DNA of 64,000 nucleotides. It comes from Bosea vaviloviae. GTDB lineage: Bacteria; Pseudomonadota; Alphaproteobacteria; Rhizobiales; Beijerinckiaceae. The notes under the pieces are model-generated. The model worked only from the letters and a program-made list of their open reading frames with translations, was not told the DNA's origin and made no database searches. The first letter of the stretch is position 1. Every line of letters starts with the position of its first letter. The DNA is taken from NCBI RefSeq assembly GCF_001741865.1, contig NZ_CP017147.1, forward strand, positions 6,253,001 to 6,317,000, written 5' to 3'. Made by a program: the position numbers and the translations under genes. This document shows, piece by piece, positions 29,297-37,651 of the stretch.

Positions 29297-29977
29297 ATGT
29301 CTGAGGCCAACTCTCTCCGGGCCACGTCGACGGATGCGCAGGACTATGTGCGCATGCCTGCCGAGCTTTCGCGACCCGACAAGCATAGCGCCATCACCAA
29401 GGCCGCAGCCGAGATGTTCCTGGCCGAAGGCTTCGAGCGCGCCAGCCTCGACCAGATCGCCCATCGCGCCGGCGTCTCCAAGCAGACCATCTACAGCCAC
29501 TTCACCGACAAGCAGGCGCTGTTCCGCGCGATCTGCGCCGAACTCACTGAAAAGTTGACGATTCCGCTGCGCAAGCCGCGCAAGGCCGGCGCCGATCTGG
29601 CGAGCATCCTGATCCGTCTTGGAGAGGATACGCTGGCGACGATGCTGCACCCCGCGGCGCTCGATCTGCACCGGCTGGTGCTGAGCGCGGCCGCGCGCTT
29701 TCCAGACCTCGGACGAACCGCCTATGAGGCCGGCGTCGAGCGCATGATCAGCGACCTCGCAGCCCTGCTGGTGCAGCGATCACAACTGCGTGACGGGCTG
29801 GCGCAACCCATCTCCCATGCGCAGGCCAGGCGCATGGCCGAGCAGTTCATCGGCATGTTGCGCGGCTTCCATCAGGTTCGCGGACTGCTCGGCATGCCCG
29901 CCATCCCCGCCGGCGAGCGCAAGGCCTATGTCCGCTCCTGCGTCGAGATGCTCCTGCGCGGCGTCGCGCCGGCCTGA
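29297..29977 (+). CDS. TetR/AcrR-family transcriptional regulator of the efflux operon
   Basis: A 226-residue regulator. Its TetR N-terminal DNA-binding domain covers residues about 30-80 ([20 protein letters not shown] followed by [21 protein letters not shown]). The C-terminal ligand domain is helical with a TetR_C-like region. The ATG at 29297 follows GGCGGAAG. A GTG at 29285 in the same frame is less likely. It is divergent from the RND adaptor gene with the palindromic operator in between, which strongly suggests local repression of the pump and of itself. The inducer is unknown. Confidence 0.9.
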   Translation: MSEANSLRATSTDAQDYVRMPAELSRPDKHSAITKAAAEMFLAEGFERASLDQIAHRAGVSKQTIYSHFTDKQALFRAICAELTEKLTIPLRKPRKAGADLASILIRLGEDTLATMLHPAALDLHRLVLSAAARFPDLGRTAYEAGVERMISDLAALLVQRSQLRDGLAQPISHAQARRMAEQFIGMLRGFHQVRGLLGMPAIPAGERKAYVRSCVEMLLRGVAPA

Positions 29978-30066
29978 GCGGAACCCGCTTTTCCAAGAGA
30001 TTGCGGAGAGCGATTGCGCGGGCTGCGGTTTCCTCCTCTGATCCACCCTTCACCGGAGGAGCCGAG

Positions 30067-30537
30067 ATGTCGCAGCAACGCCCGCCCCTGCCGCCTTTCA
30101 CGGCCGAGACCGCCGCCCAGAAGGCCCGCATGGCCGAGGACGCCTGGAACTCGCTCGACCCGCAGCGTGTCTCCCTCGCCTATACCCAGGACAGCCGCTG
30201 GCGAAACCGGGCCGAGTTCTTCTCGGGCCGCGAGGCGATCATCGCCTTCCTCGAGCGCAAATGGGCCAAGGAGATTGAATACCGCCTGATCAAGGAGGTC
30301 TGGGCCTTCCACAACGATCGCATCGCCGTGCGCTTTGCCTATGAGCACCATGACGATGCCGGAAACTGGTTCCGTTCGCATGGCAACGAGCAATGGGAAT
30401 TCGATGAGAACGGCCTGATGCGCCGGCGTGAGGCCAGCATCAACGACGTGCCGATCCAGCAGGGCGACCGCAAATTCCTCTGGGAGCGGCGGATCAGGCC
30501 GACGGATCATCCAGGGCTGACGGGATTGGGGTTGTAG
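30067..30537 (+). CDS. DUF1348 family protein (SnoaL/NTF2-like fold)
   Basis: A 156-residue protein of the DUF1348 family, with the conserved segments [28 protein letters not shown] and [19 protein letters not shown] (read in parts), and [22 protein letters not shown]. The family has an NTF2-like cone fold and no settled function. GGAGGAGCCGAG precedes the ATG, so a longer in-frame GTG/TTG start is rejected. It stands alone between the TetR gene and the phosphonate cluster. Confidence 0.85.
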   Translation: MSQQRPPLPPFTAETAAQKARMAEDAWNSLDPQRVSLAYTQDSRWRNRAEFFSGREAIIAFLERKWAKEIEYRLIKEVWAFHNDRIAVRFAYEHHDDAGNWFRSHGNEQWEFDENGLMRRREASINDVPIQQGDRKFLWERRIRPTDHPGLTGLGL

Positions 30538-30559
30538 CGGCTGGCGACAGCCCCTCCCC

Positions 30560-30577
30560 CTGTCACCGCCCTGTCAT
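30560..30577 (+). promoter_or_regulatory. Pho box upstream of phnC
   Basis: CTGTCAC and CTGTCAT occur as direct repeats with four bases between them, an 11-bp period. This is the PhoB recognition pattern, with one mismatch to the consensus CTGTCAT-N4-CTGTCAT. It is 100 bases upstream of the phnC ATG and fits phosphate-starvation control of the phosphonate importer. A weak -10 candidate (TAGCTG) starts 11 bases downstream. Confidence 0.85.
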
Positions 30578-30677
30578 CTCAGCTGGCTAGCTGATCATCC
30601 CGTTCGAAAGCGCGACCCCGGACGGCCCTCGGCCGCCCCGGGCGATGTCGCGCTTGGTTTGCGAGCGGGAGCCCGGC

Positions 30678-31496
30678 ATGCTGCGCATCGAAGGCCTGAC
30701 CAAACGCTTCGGCGACAAGAACGCCGTCGACAACGTCACGCTGTCCATCCCCAAGGGCGAGATGGTCGGCGTCATCGGCCGCTCCGGCGCCGGCAAGTCG
30801 ACGCTGCTGCGCATGCTCAACCGCCTCGCCGACGCGACCAGCGGCAGCATCGTCTGCGAGGAGCGCGACGTGACCGCGCTGAAGGGCGCCGCCTTGCGGG
30901 CCTGGCGCCGCGACACGGCGATGATCTTCCAGCAGTTCAATCTCGTCGGCCGCCTCGACGTCCTCACCAATGTCCTGCTCGGCCGGCTGAACCATCGCTC
31001 GGCGGCCCTGACCCTGGTCAAGAGCTTCTCGCAGGATGACAAGATCCGCGCCATCGCCGCGCTCGAGCGGCTCGACATGGGCCATCTGCTTGCCCAGCGC
31101 GCCGAGACGCTGTCGGGCGGACAGCAGCAACGCGTCGCCATTGCACGTGCCTTGGTGCAGGAGCCCAAGGTCATCCTCGCCGACGAGCCGATCGCCTCGC
31201 TCGACCCGCGCAACACCCAGGTCGTGATGGATGCGCTGTTCCGCATCAATCGCGAGGACGGCATCACCGTCGTCTGCAACCTGCATCATCTCGATATCGC
31301 CTCGAAATATTGTGACCGCCTGATCGGCATGGCTGCCGGCAAGATCGTCTTCGATGGCCCGCCCCACGCTCTGACCACCGAGATCGCGGCCGAGCTCTAC
31401 GGCATCGAGGCCAAGGATGCCGGCGCCGAGGCGCTCGATGCGCTTGATGCCATCGCGGCCTCCGAGGCCCAGCGCGCCAAGCAGAACGTCGCCTGA
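30678..31496 (+). CDS. phnC: Phosphonate ABC transporter ATPase PhnC
   Basis: A 272-residue ATPase driving phosphonate uptake. It has Walker [10 protein letters not shown], signature [15 protein letters not shown], Walker [14 protein letters not shown], and the PhnC-like [19 protein letters not shown] switch region. The ATG at 30678 follows GGGAG, and the preceding frame extension has no support. It is the first gene after the Pho box and starts the phnCDE1E2 operon. Confidence 0.94.
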   Translation: MLRIEGLTKRFGDKNAVDNVTLSIPKGEMVGVIGRSGAGKSTLLRMLNRLADATSGSIVCEERDVTALKGAALRAWRRDTAMIFQQFNLVGRLDVLTNVLLGRLNHRSAALTLVKSFSQDDKIRAIAALERLDMGHLLAQRAETLSGGQQQRVAIARALVQEPKVILADEPIASLDPRNTQVVMDALFRINREDGITVVCNLHHLDIASKYCDRLIGMAAGKIVFDGPPHALTTEIAAELYGIEAKDAGAEALDALDAIAASEAQRAKQNVA

Positions 31497-31560
31497 CCGG
31501 GCCAGCCCGGTCGGGAACGCCCGCCCAGACAACTCAATGAACCCGCAACAGGAGCTCACC

Positions 31561-32478
31561 ATGCTGACCCGTCGTCATACGCTCACCCTCGCGACCGCGG
31601 CCTTCGCCGCCTCGCTCGCGGCGCCTGCCTTCGCCCAGGACTGGAAGGCGAAATATCCCGAGATCATCTTCGCCATCATCCCGGCCGAGAACGCGTCCGG
31701 CGTCGTCGAGCGCTACACCCCCTTCGTCAACTATCTCGCCAAGGAGCTCGGCACCAAGGTCACGCTGCGCATCGCCAGCGACTATGCCGCCCTGATCGAG
31801 GGCCAGCGCGCCGGCAACATCCATATCGGCATGTACGGCCCCTCCTCCTTCGCCCGCGCCCTGATGACCGGCGCCAAGATCGACGCCTTCGCGATCGAGA
31901 CCAATCTCGACGGCACCAAGGGCTACTACTCGGTCTTCTACGTGAAGAAGGATTCGCCCTATCAGAAGATCGAGGATCTCAAGGGCAAGAATCTTGGCCT
32001 CGTCGACCCGAACTCGACCTCGGGCAACAACGTGCCGCGCTTCGCGCTCGACGGCATGAAGATCGAGCCCGAGACCTATTTCTCCAAGGTCGTCTACACC
32101 GGCAGCCATGAGAACGCCGTGATCGCGCTCGGCCAGGGCACCGTCGACATCGCCGCCAACTGGTGGAACGATGAGCAGGAATCCAACCTCCTGCGCATGG
32201 CCCGCAAGAACATGGTCAAGGCCGAGGATTTCCGGATCATCTACAAATCCGCGCAGATCGTGAACTCGCCGATGGCCTATCTCTCGGACCTGCCGGAGCC
32301 GCTCAAGGCCACGATCCGCGACGCGGTGTTGAACCTCGCCACCAAGGACAAGGTCGCCTTCGACAAGATCTATGAGGGCAAGCAGGGCCCGCTCGTCGCC
32401 GTCGACAACAAGGCCTACGACCCGATCATCGAGCTGAACAAGTTCGTCGACGCGCTCCGCAAGAAGAAGTCCTCGTAA
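31561..32478 (+). CDS. phnD: Phosphonate ABC transporter substrate-binding protein PhnD
   Basis: A 305-residue periplasmic receptor with a signal peptide (MLTRRHTLTLATAAFAASLA, cleaved at PAFAQD). The PhnD pattern is clear in GIIPAENASGVVERYTPF-like sequence, IHIGMYGPSSFARALMTGAK and LKGKNLGLVDPNSTSGNNVP. CAGGAGCTCACC precedes the ATG. PhnD binds alkylphosphonates such as 2-aminoethylphosphonate. A long palindromic repeat follows before phnE1. Confidence 0.94.
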   Translation: MLTRRHTLTLATAAFAASLAAPAFAQDWKAKYPEIIFAIIPAENASGVVERYTPFVNYLAKELGTKVTLRIASDYAALIEGQRAGNIHIGMYGPSSFARALMTGAKIDAFAIETNLDGTKGYYSVFYVKKDSPYQKIEDLKGKNLGLVDPNSTSGNNVPRFALDGMKIEPETYFSKVVYTGSHENAVIALGQGTVDIAANWWNDEQESNLLRMARKNMVKAEDFRIIYKSAQIVNSPMAYLSDLPEPLKATIRDAVLNLATKDKVAFDKIYEGKQGPLVAVDNKAYDPIIELNKFVDALRKKKSS

Positions 32479-32498
32479 GCTTTGGCTTTGCCGGAAAA

Positions 32499-32665
32499 GG
32501 CGCGGGGAACCCTCTCCCGGAGGGAGAGGGCAGGGTGAGGGGTCGGCCGCTTGACGCCTTGGCCGTAACCTCACCGCAGCCCGCTGCCATGTCGGCGCTC
32601 CACTGCCCCAACGGCCGACACCTCACCCCTGCCCCTCTCCTTACAGGAGAGGGGTTCCCCGCGCC
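32499..32665. repeat. Palindromic intergenic repeat, family E, between phnD and phnE1
   Basis: A 167-bp element with outer arms GGCGCGGGGAACCCTCTCC and GGAGAGGGGTTCCCCGCGCC, and inner arms CAGGGTGAGG and CCTCACCCCTG. It lies inside the phn transport operon, between the highly expressed binding protein and the permeases, where a hairpin could give differential mRNA stability. Confidence 0.88.
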
Positions 32666-32691
32666 CAACCGGCAACGGATTCGCAATTCCC

Positions 32692-33573
32692 ATGACCCTC
32701 GCGATCGACCGCAACGACCCTGCGATCCATGCCCATGTCGAGAGCTATCGCCGCGCCATGTCGGCGAAGCGCCGGCAGACGCTGATCGGCGCTGCGATCT
32801 TCCTGGTCTGCGTCTGGCTCGCGGCGCTCGGCTCCGAGGTCGACCCCGGAAAATTCGTCGAGAACGCCTGGCGCTTCCCGAAATACATCCTCGAGACCAT
32901 GCCGAGCTTGCGCTTCGCGACGTTCGGCGCCGACATGGCCGAATGGTTCTGGGGCATCAAGGGCTGGCTCAAGCTGCTCTGGCAGACCATCCTGATCGCC
33001 TATACCGGCACGATCCTGGGTGCGCTCGCCGGTTTCCTGCTCTGCTTCGTCGCCGCCGCCAATCTCGGCAAATCGCGTGTCTTGCGCTTCGCTACCCGCC
33101 GGTTCCTCGAATTCTCCCGCACCGTCCCCGAGATCGTCTTCGCGCTGATCTTCGTCATCGCCTTCGGTCTGGGACCGCTGCCCGGCGTGCTCGCCATCGC
33201 GATCCACACCATGGGCGCCATGGGCAAGCTGTTCTCCGAAGTGGTCGAGAACATCGACATGAAGCCGGTCGATGGCATGACCGCGACAGGAGCCGGCTGG
33301 TGGCAGATCATCCGCTTTGCCGTGGTGCCGCAAGTCCTCTCCAATTTCGCCAGCTATTCGCTGCTGCGCTTCGAGATCAATGTCCGCGGCGCCTCGATCA
33401 TGGGTTTCGTCGGCGCCGGCGGCATCGGCCAGGACCTGATCGAGGCCATCCGCAAATTCTACTTCACCGACATCAGCGCCATCCTGCTTCTGATCATCGT
33501 CACCGTGATGCTGATCGACTACGGCACCGAGCGGCTGCGCCACGCCCTTCTCAGCCTGGAGCACGGCCGATGA
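32692..33573 (+). CDS. phnE: Phosphonate ABC transporter permease PhnE (first copy)
   Basis: A 293-residue permease with about six membrane helices. The EAA-type cytoplasmic loop is VENIDMKPVDGMTATGAGWW followed by QIIRFAVVPQVLSNFASYSL, and FEINVRGASIMGFVGAGGIG is the PhnE hallmark. The start at 32692 directly follows the family E repeat, and only weak ribosome-binding sequence is left before it. Its end overlaps the second phnE by four bases. Confidence 0.93.
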   Translation: MTLAIDRNDPAIHAHVESYRRAMSAKRRQTLIGAAIFLVCVWLAALGSEVDPGKFVENAWRFPKYILETMPSLRFATFGADMAEWFWGIKGWLKLLWQTILIAYTGTILGALAGFLLCFVAAANLGKSRVLRFATRRFLEFSRTVPEIVFALIFVIAFGLGPLPGVLAIAIHTMGAMGKLFSEVVENIDMKPVDGMTATGAGWWQIIRFAVVPQVLSNFASYSLLRFEINVRGASIMGFVGAGGIGQDLIEAIRKFYFTDISAILLLIIVTVMLIDYGTERLRHALLSLEHGR

Positions 33574-34424
33574 CGCTCGCTCTCTCCGCCAACGACCGCA
33601 CCGCGCTCGTCGCCCGCCACAAGGCCGCGATCGACGGTTCGCTGAAGACGCGCCTGATCACGATCGCCGTCATCGTCGGTCTCACCGGCCTGTTCCTCTA
33701 CGGGCTGACGACGCTCGAGGTCTCGATCTGGAAGATCATCCACGGCCTCAACAATCTCGGCATCTTCGTCGCCCTGATGCTGCCGCCCGACCCCGGCTCG
33801 CTGGCACGCGCCATGCTCTTCGTGAAGGCGCTGTTCGAGACGATCGCGATCGCCTTCCTCGGCACGATCCTGGCCGCGATCTTCGCCTTTCCGCTCGGCT
33901 TCATCGCCGCCAAGAATGTCGTCGCCAACCGCGTCGTGCATTTCCTGGCGCGGCGCTCGCTCGACACGGTGCGCGGGGTTGATGCACTGATCTGGGCCTT
34001 GATCTGGGTCAATGTCGTGGGCCTCGGCCCCTTCGCCGGCATGCTCGCGATCATGACCAGCGATCTCGGCGCCTTCGGCAAGCTCTACTCCGAGGCGATC
34101 GAATCGGCCGACCGCAAGCCGGTCGAGGGCGTGACCTCGCTGGGCGGCAGCAAGCTCCACGAGATCCGTTTCGGTCTGATTCCGCAGGTGCTGCCGGTGA
34201 TCGCGAGCCAGGTGCTCTACTACATCGAATCCAACACCCGCTCCTCGACCATCATCGGTATCGTCGGCGCCGGCGGCATCGGGCTTTACCTGGCCGAGAC
34301 CATCCGCACGCTGGAATGGCAGCAGGTCTCCTTCCTGATCCTGCTGATCCTGGCGGCCGTGACCGCCATCGACTTCCTCTCCAGCAAACTGCGTTTCGCG
34401 ATCATCGGGCAACGGGCGGTTTAA
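33570..34424 (+). CDS. phnE: Phosphonate ABC transporter permease PhnE (second copy)
   Basis: A 284-residue permease homologous to the one upstream. It has the same coupling loop (SADRKPVEGVTSLGGSKLHE) and the ESNTRSSTIIGIVGAGGIGL motif. The ATG overlaps the previous stop (ATGA), and a longer open frame upstream is antisense-like noise. Two different PhnE permeases next to one PhnC and one PhnD are common in alphaproteobacteria and probably form a heterodimeric channel. The gene ends the transport operon and is convergent with phnF. Confidence 0.93.
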   Translation: MTLALSANDRTALVARHKAAIDGSLKTRLITIAVIVGLTGLFLYGLTTLEVSIWKIIHGLNNLGIFVALMLPPDPGSLARAMLFVKALFETIAIAFLGTILAAIFAFPLGFIAAKNVVANRVVHFLARRSLDTVRGVDALIWALIWVNVVGLGPFAGMLAIMTSDLGAFGKLYSEAIESADRKPVEGVTSLGGSKLHEIRFGLIPQVLPVIASQVLYYIESNTRSSTIIGIVGAGGIGLYLAETIRTLEWQQVSFLILLILAAVTAIDFLSSKLRFAIIGQRAV

Positions 34425-34455
34425 GCGCTTTCTCCGGCAATCTTCGGAACCACGC

Positions 34456-34548
34456 CGTCATGGTCGCCCTTGTGGCGAGCATCCACGTCTTGAACACTGC
34501 CCTCGCCGAACGAAGACGTGGATGGTCGCCACAAGGGCGACCATGACG
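34456..34548. repeat. Palindromic intergenic repeat, family C
   Basis: A 93-bp palindrome from CGTCATGGTCGCCCTTGTGG to CCACAAGGGCGACCATGACG, with the core ATCCACGTCTT and AAGACGTGGAT. It lies between the convergent phnE2 and phnF genes and can act as a terminator in both directions. Confidence 0.9.
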
Positions 34549-34604
34549 ATAATGGGAGCCGCGCCACCCTCTGCCCTTCTCTCGCCAAGAGCAGAAGAGC
34601 AGCC

Positions 34605-35360
34605 TCACTCCTTGAACGGCTCGACCACCATTTCCATGCGTTCGCCGGCGAAGACGCTGCTGACCAGATGGATCGGCGTCAGGTCCGGCAAGGCGTCGGT
34701 CGCCGCCGAAACCATCACGGCAGCGCCGGGTGCGATCTCGAGCAGGAGCGCCTCGCGCTCGCTGGCGAGCCGCGCGGTCAAGCGCGTGGAGAGTCGGACA
34801 TAATCGTCGATGCCGACGGCCTTGAACGCCGCCGTCATCGAGGCGCCCGCCTCGCGGAAGACGCGGTCGAAATCCGGGAAGCGCTCGACCGAGAGCCAAT
34901 GCGTGCCTGTTCCCATCGGCGTACCATCGGCACGGCTCAGGCCTTCGAGCCGCCACAGCGGCGCGCCCGCCTCCAGGCCGAGTTGCGCGCAGGTCTCGGC
35001 ATCGCCCGTTACCATCGCCGTCGACAGCGTCTCGCTCGAGCCGACGATACCGAGCTTGCCGAAATTGGTGCGCATGCTGACACGCCGGCCGATCGGATAG
35101 GGCACGCGCCGCGCGCTGACCTGGGTGCCGCGGCCGCGTGCGACCGTGACCAGCCCCTGCTCGGCCAGATGGCGGAAGGCCTGGCGCACCGTGTGGCGAT
35201 GCACGCCATAGCGCTCAGCCAACACGACCGAGGCCGGCAGCGTATCCCCGACGGCGTATTCGCCGCGGCCGATCGCGCTTTCCAGCTCACCCGCGATGCG
35301 GCGCCAGGCCGTGCCGTGCTCCTCGACGGTCTCGGCCGGATCCGGCGCAGCGCCCGTCAT
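34605..35360 (-). CDS. phnF: GntR-family regulator PhnF of phosphonate genes
   Basis: A 251-residue regulator of the HutC subfamily. The winged helix is GEYAVGDTLPASVVLAERYG followed by VHRHTVRQAFRHLAEQGLV, and the C-terminal UTRA effector domain occupies about residues 100-250. The start is uncertain. ATG at 35360 is used, and a TTG at 35375 in the same frame is possible. Neither has a good ribosome-binding site. The gene is divergent from phnG. Two inverted TGT(A/C)TAGAC sites lie in the gap, so it probably represses phnG-M and itself. Confidence 0.88.
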   Translation of the reverse strand: MTGAAPDPAETVEEHGTAWRRIAGELESAIGRGEYAVGDTLPASVVLAERYGVHRHTVRQAFRHLAEQGLVTVARGRGTQVSARRVPYPIGRRVSMRTNFGKLGIVGSSETLSTAMVTGDAETCAQLGLEAGAPLWRLEGLSRADGTPMGTGTHWLSVERFPDFDRVFREAGASMTAAFKAVGIDDYVRLSTRLTARLASEREALLLEIAPGAAVMVSAATDALPDLTPIHLVSSVFAGERMEMVVEPFKE

Positions 35361-35375
35361 CAAAATTTCATCCAA

Positions 35376-35387
35376 AATGTATAGACC
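35376..35387 (+). promoter_or_regulatory. Candidate PhnF-binding site 1
   Basis: AATGTATAGACC, whose TATAGACC core recalls the operator described for mycobacterial PhnF. A second site in opposite orientation is centred 35 bp away at 35411-35422. The assignment is inferred from the match and from position between phnF and phnG. Confidence 0.6.
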
Positions 35388-35410
35388 TTTCCCGGCGATC
35401 GACCTATCAT

Positions 35411-35422
35411 AGTCTAGACATT
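35411..35422 (-). promoter_or_regulatory. Candidate PhnF-binding site 2 (inverted)
   Basis: On the minus strand it reads AATGTCTAGACT, agreeing with site 1 at 10 of 12 positions. It sits 20 bases before the phnG ATG, where a bound repressor would block transcription or initiation. Confidence 0.6.
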
Positions 35423-35442
35423 AGCGAGTGACCAGACGGCGC

Positions 35443-35898
35443 ATGATGATGACCGACACAGATCCGGACAAGACGAGCGCGCGGCAACGCTGGATGGCGA
35501 TCCTCGCCCGCGCCTCGCGCGGCGAGATCGAGACATTGGTTGGGGCCGCACTGCCGGCCCATGAAATCCTCAAGGCGCCCGAGACCGGCACGGTGATGGT
35601 CGAGGGCCGCGCCGGCGGCGCCGGGCGGCGCTTCAACCTCGGCGAGGCGACGGTGACCCGCTGCGTCGTCAGGCTGGAGAACGGCGCAATGGGTTTCTCC
35701 TATGCGCTCGGCCGCGACGGCCGCAAGGCGCGCCTCGCCGCGATCCTCGACGCCAGATTGCAGGGCGAGGATGCCGATGGCGCGCTTCTCGCCGGCGTGA
35801 CGCTGCTCGCCGCGACGCAGGCCGCGGCGCGCGACCGCGCCTCGCGCAAGGCGGCCGCCACCAAGGTCGATTTCTTCACTCTGGTCAGGGGCGCGTGA
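35443..35898 (+). CDS. phnG: C-P lyase subunit PhnG
   Basis: A 151-residue subunit of the PhnGHIJ core complex. Recognisable parts are RQRWMAILARASRGEIETLV, the RFNLGEATVTRCVVRLENGAMGFSYALGRD block, and AAATKVDFFTLVRGA at the end. There are three ATG codons in a row (35443, 35446, 35449) and a GTG at 35428, with no clear ribosome-binding site. With PhnH and PhnI it helps displace adenine from ATP by the phosphonate. The stop overlaps the phnH start. Confidence 0.92.
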   Translation: MMMTDTDPDKTSARQRWMAILARASRGEIETLVGAALPAHEILKAPETGTVMVEGRAGGAGRRFNLGEATVTRCVVRLENGAMGFSYALGRDGRKARLAAILDARLQGEDADGALLAGVTLLAATQAAARDRASRKAAATKVDFFTLVRGA

Positions 35899-36500
35899 TG
35901 CAGACCGAAAACCTGATCGCAGCCGGTTTCACTGATCCGGTCTTCCAGTCGCAAGCCGCCTTTCGCGCCGTGCTCGCGGCCTTGTCCGAGCCCGGCACCC
36001 TGCAGACAGTGTCCGGCGCGATCCTGCCGCCGGACGGGCTTTGCGCCGCGACCGCGACCGCCTTGCTGACATTGGCCGATTACGAGACGCCGATCTTCCT
36101 GCCGCAACAGCTGCGCGACGGCCCGGCCGGCGCCTGGCTGCGCTTTCATTGCGGCGCGGCGATCCTGGACGCTCCCGCCGGGGGGGCCTTCGCAGTCATC
36201 GACGGCGCGAGCGCAGCCCCGCCGCTCGCCGCCTTCGACCCCGGTCACGACCAGTTCCCCGATCGTTCCGCGACGGTGCTCGTGCAATGCGCCGCGCTCA
36301 CCGGCGGCGAGAGCGTGACCCTGAGCGGCCCCGGCATTGCCGGCAGCCGCAGCATCGCCCCGCAGGGCTTGCGCCCCGGCTTCTGGGCTGAGGTTGCGGC
36401 CAATGCCGAGCTCTATCCGCTGGGCGTCGATCTCATCCTCAGCTGCGGCGACGCCCTGATCGGCCTGCCGCGCACCACGCAGATCGAGGAGACGGCTTAA
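35898..36500 (+). CDS. phnH: C-P lyase subunit PhnH
   Basis: A 200-residue core subunit of carbon-phosphorus lyase. Typical segments are FTDPVFQSQAAFRAVLAALS followed by EPGTL, and LTLADYETPIFLPQQLRD, plus the final ELYPLGVDLILSCGDALIGL followed by PRTT. The ATG at 35898 shares its A with the phnG stop (TGATG), and its own stop shares an A with the phnI start (TAATG), giving unbroken coupling. The fold in the family is a vestigial PLP-transferase without cofactor. Confidence 0.94.
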   Translation: MQTENLIAAGFTDPVFQSQAAFRAVLAALSEPGTLQTVSGAILPPDGLCAATATALLTLADYETPIFLPQQLRDGPAGAWLRFHCGAAILDAPAGGAFAVIDGASAAPPLAAFDPGHDQFPDRSATVLVQCAALTGGESVTLSGPGIAGSRSIAPQGLRPGFWAEVAANAELYPLGVDLILSCGDALIGLPRTTQIEETA

Positions 36501-37651
36501 TGTATGTCGCGGTTAAAGGCGGCGAGGCCGCGATCCTCGCCACGCATGATCTGATCGCGGAAGCGCGGCGCGGCGATGAGGCCGTGCCGGAACTCACGGT
36601 CGCGCAGATCCGCGAGCAGCAGGGCCTGGCTTGCGCCCGCGTCATGAACGAGGGCTCCCTCTACGACCTCGACCTTGCGGCGCTGGCATTGAAACAGGCG
36701 CAGGGCGACGCGATCGAGGCCGCCTTCCTGATGCGTGCCTATCGCACGACGCTGCCGCGCTTCGGCTCCTCCGAGCCGGTCGATACCGCGCAGATGGCGA
36801 TCCGGCGGCGGATTTCGGCGACCTATAAGGACCTGCCGGGCGGGCAGGTGCTCGGACCGACCTATGACTACACGCACCGGCTGTTCGATTTTGGGTTGAT
36901 GGATGAGGGGCAGTCGGCAGTAGGCAGTAGGCAATCGTCTTCAGGCGCAAATCCCGACTGCCGACTGCCCACTGCCGACGGCCTCGACACCGCCATGCCC
37001 CGCGTCCCCGACATTCTCGGCGCGGAGGGGTTGATGGAGGCTGAGACCCCGCCCGAGGGCGATCCGCGCCCCTTCGACCTCACCCGCGAGCCGGTCTCCT
37101 TCCCGGCCGATCGCGATGTCCGCCTGCAGGCGATGGCGCGTGGCGATGAGGGCTTCCTGCTCGGGCTCGGCTACTCCGTGCAGCGCGGCTATGGCGGCAA
37201 CCACCCCTTCGTCGGCGAGATCAGGGTCGGCGAGGTCTCTGTCGAATTCGTGCCGGAGGAGCTCGGCTTTTCCGTCGATCTCGGCGAGATCACCCTGACC
37301 GAGTGCCAGATGGTCAACCAGTTCCAGGGCTCGAAGGATGTCGCCCCGCAATTCACCCGCGGCTACGGGCTCTCCTTCGGCCATTCCGAGCGCAAGGCGA
37401 TGTCGATGTCGTTGGTCGACCGGGCGCTGAAATGCCGCGAATTCGGCGAGGCCGCCAACTACCCGGCCCAGCAGGACGAGTTCGTGCTCTACCACTCCGA
37501 CAATGTCGAGGCGGCCGGCTTCGTCGAGCATCTCAAGCTGCCGCATTACGTCGATTTCCAGGGCGAGCTCGAACTGATCCGCCGCATCACCCGCGAGCGC
37601 GAGCAGCGACTGGCGCGCGAACAAGACACCCTGCCGGAGGCAGCCGAATGA
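36500..37651 (+). CDS. phnI: C-P lyase subunit PhnI with in-frame repeat insertion
   Basis: A 383-residue nucleosidase-like core subunit that helps form ribose-1-phosphonate-5-triphosphate. The N-terminal MYVAVKGGEAAILATHDLI and C-terminal DNVEAAGFVEHLKLPHYVDF match PhnI closely, as does the YTHRLFDFGLM segment. Just after that segment, residues about 136-162 (EGQSAVGSRQSSSGANPDCR and onwards) are encoded by an imperfect palindrome (36908-36982) of repeat type. This makes the linker about 14 residues longer than the E. coli one as recalled. The frame is kept and the rest is intact, so the protein is probably functional. Confidence 0.92.
   Translation: MYVAVKGGEAAILATHDLIAEARRGDEAVPELTVAQIREQQGLACARVMNEGSLYDLDLAALALKQAQGDAIEAAFLMRAYRTTLPRFGSSEPVDTAQMAIRRRISATYKDLPGGQVLGPTYDYTHRLFDFGLMDEGQSAVGSRQSSSGANPDCRLPTADGLDTAMPRVPDILGAEGLMEAETPPEGDPRPFDLTREPVSFPADRDVRLQAMARGDEGFLLGLGYSVQRGYGGNHPFVGEIRVGEVSVEFVPEELGFSVDLGEITLTECQMVNQFQGSKDVAPQFTRGYGLSFGHSERKAMSMSLVDRALKCREFGEAANYPAQQDEFVLYHSDNVEAAGFVEHLKLPHYVDFQGELELIRRITREREQRLAREQDTLPEAAE
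36908..36982. repeat. Palindromic repeat inserted in frame within phnI
   Basis: The arms are GTCGGCAGTAGGCAGTAGGCA on one side and, read on the other strand, GTCGGCAGTGGGCAGTCGGC on the other, about 18 of 21 positions equal, around a loop of some 30 bp. Each arm is itself built of a 7-8 bp unit (GGCAGTC/GGCAGTA) repeated three times. Sequence and codon use are unlike the surrounding gene. Confidence 0.8.

Noticed and set aside
35405..35422. CTATCAT-AGTC-TAGACAT as a possible second Pho box before phnG
   Set aside because: The second half has several mismatches to CTGTCAT, and the segment overlaps the better supported PhnF-like site.
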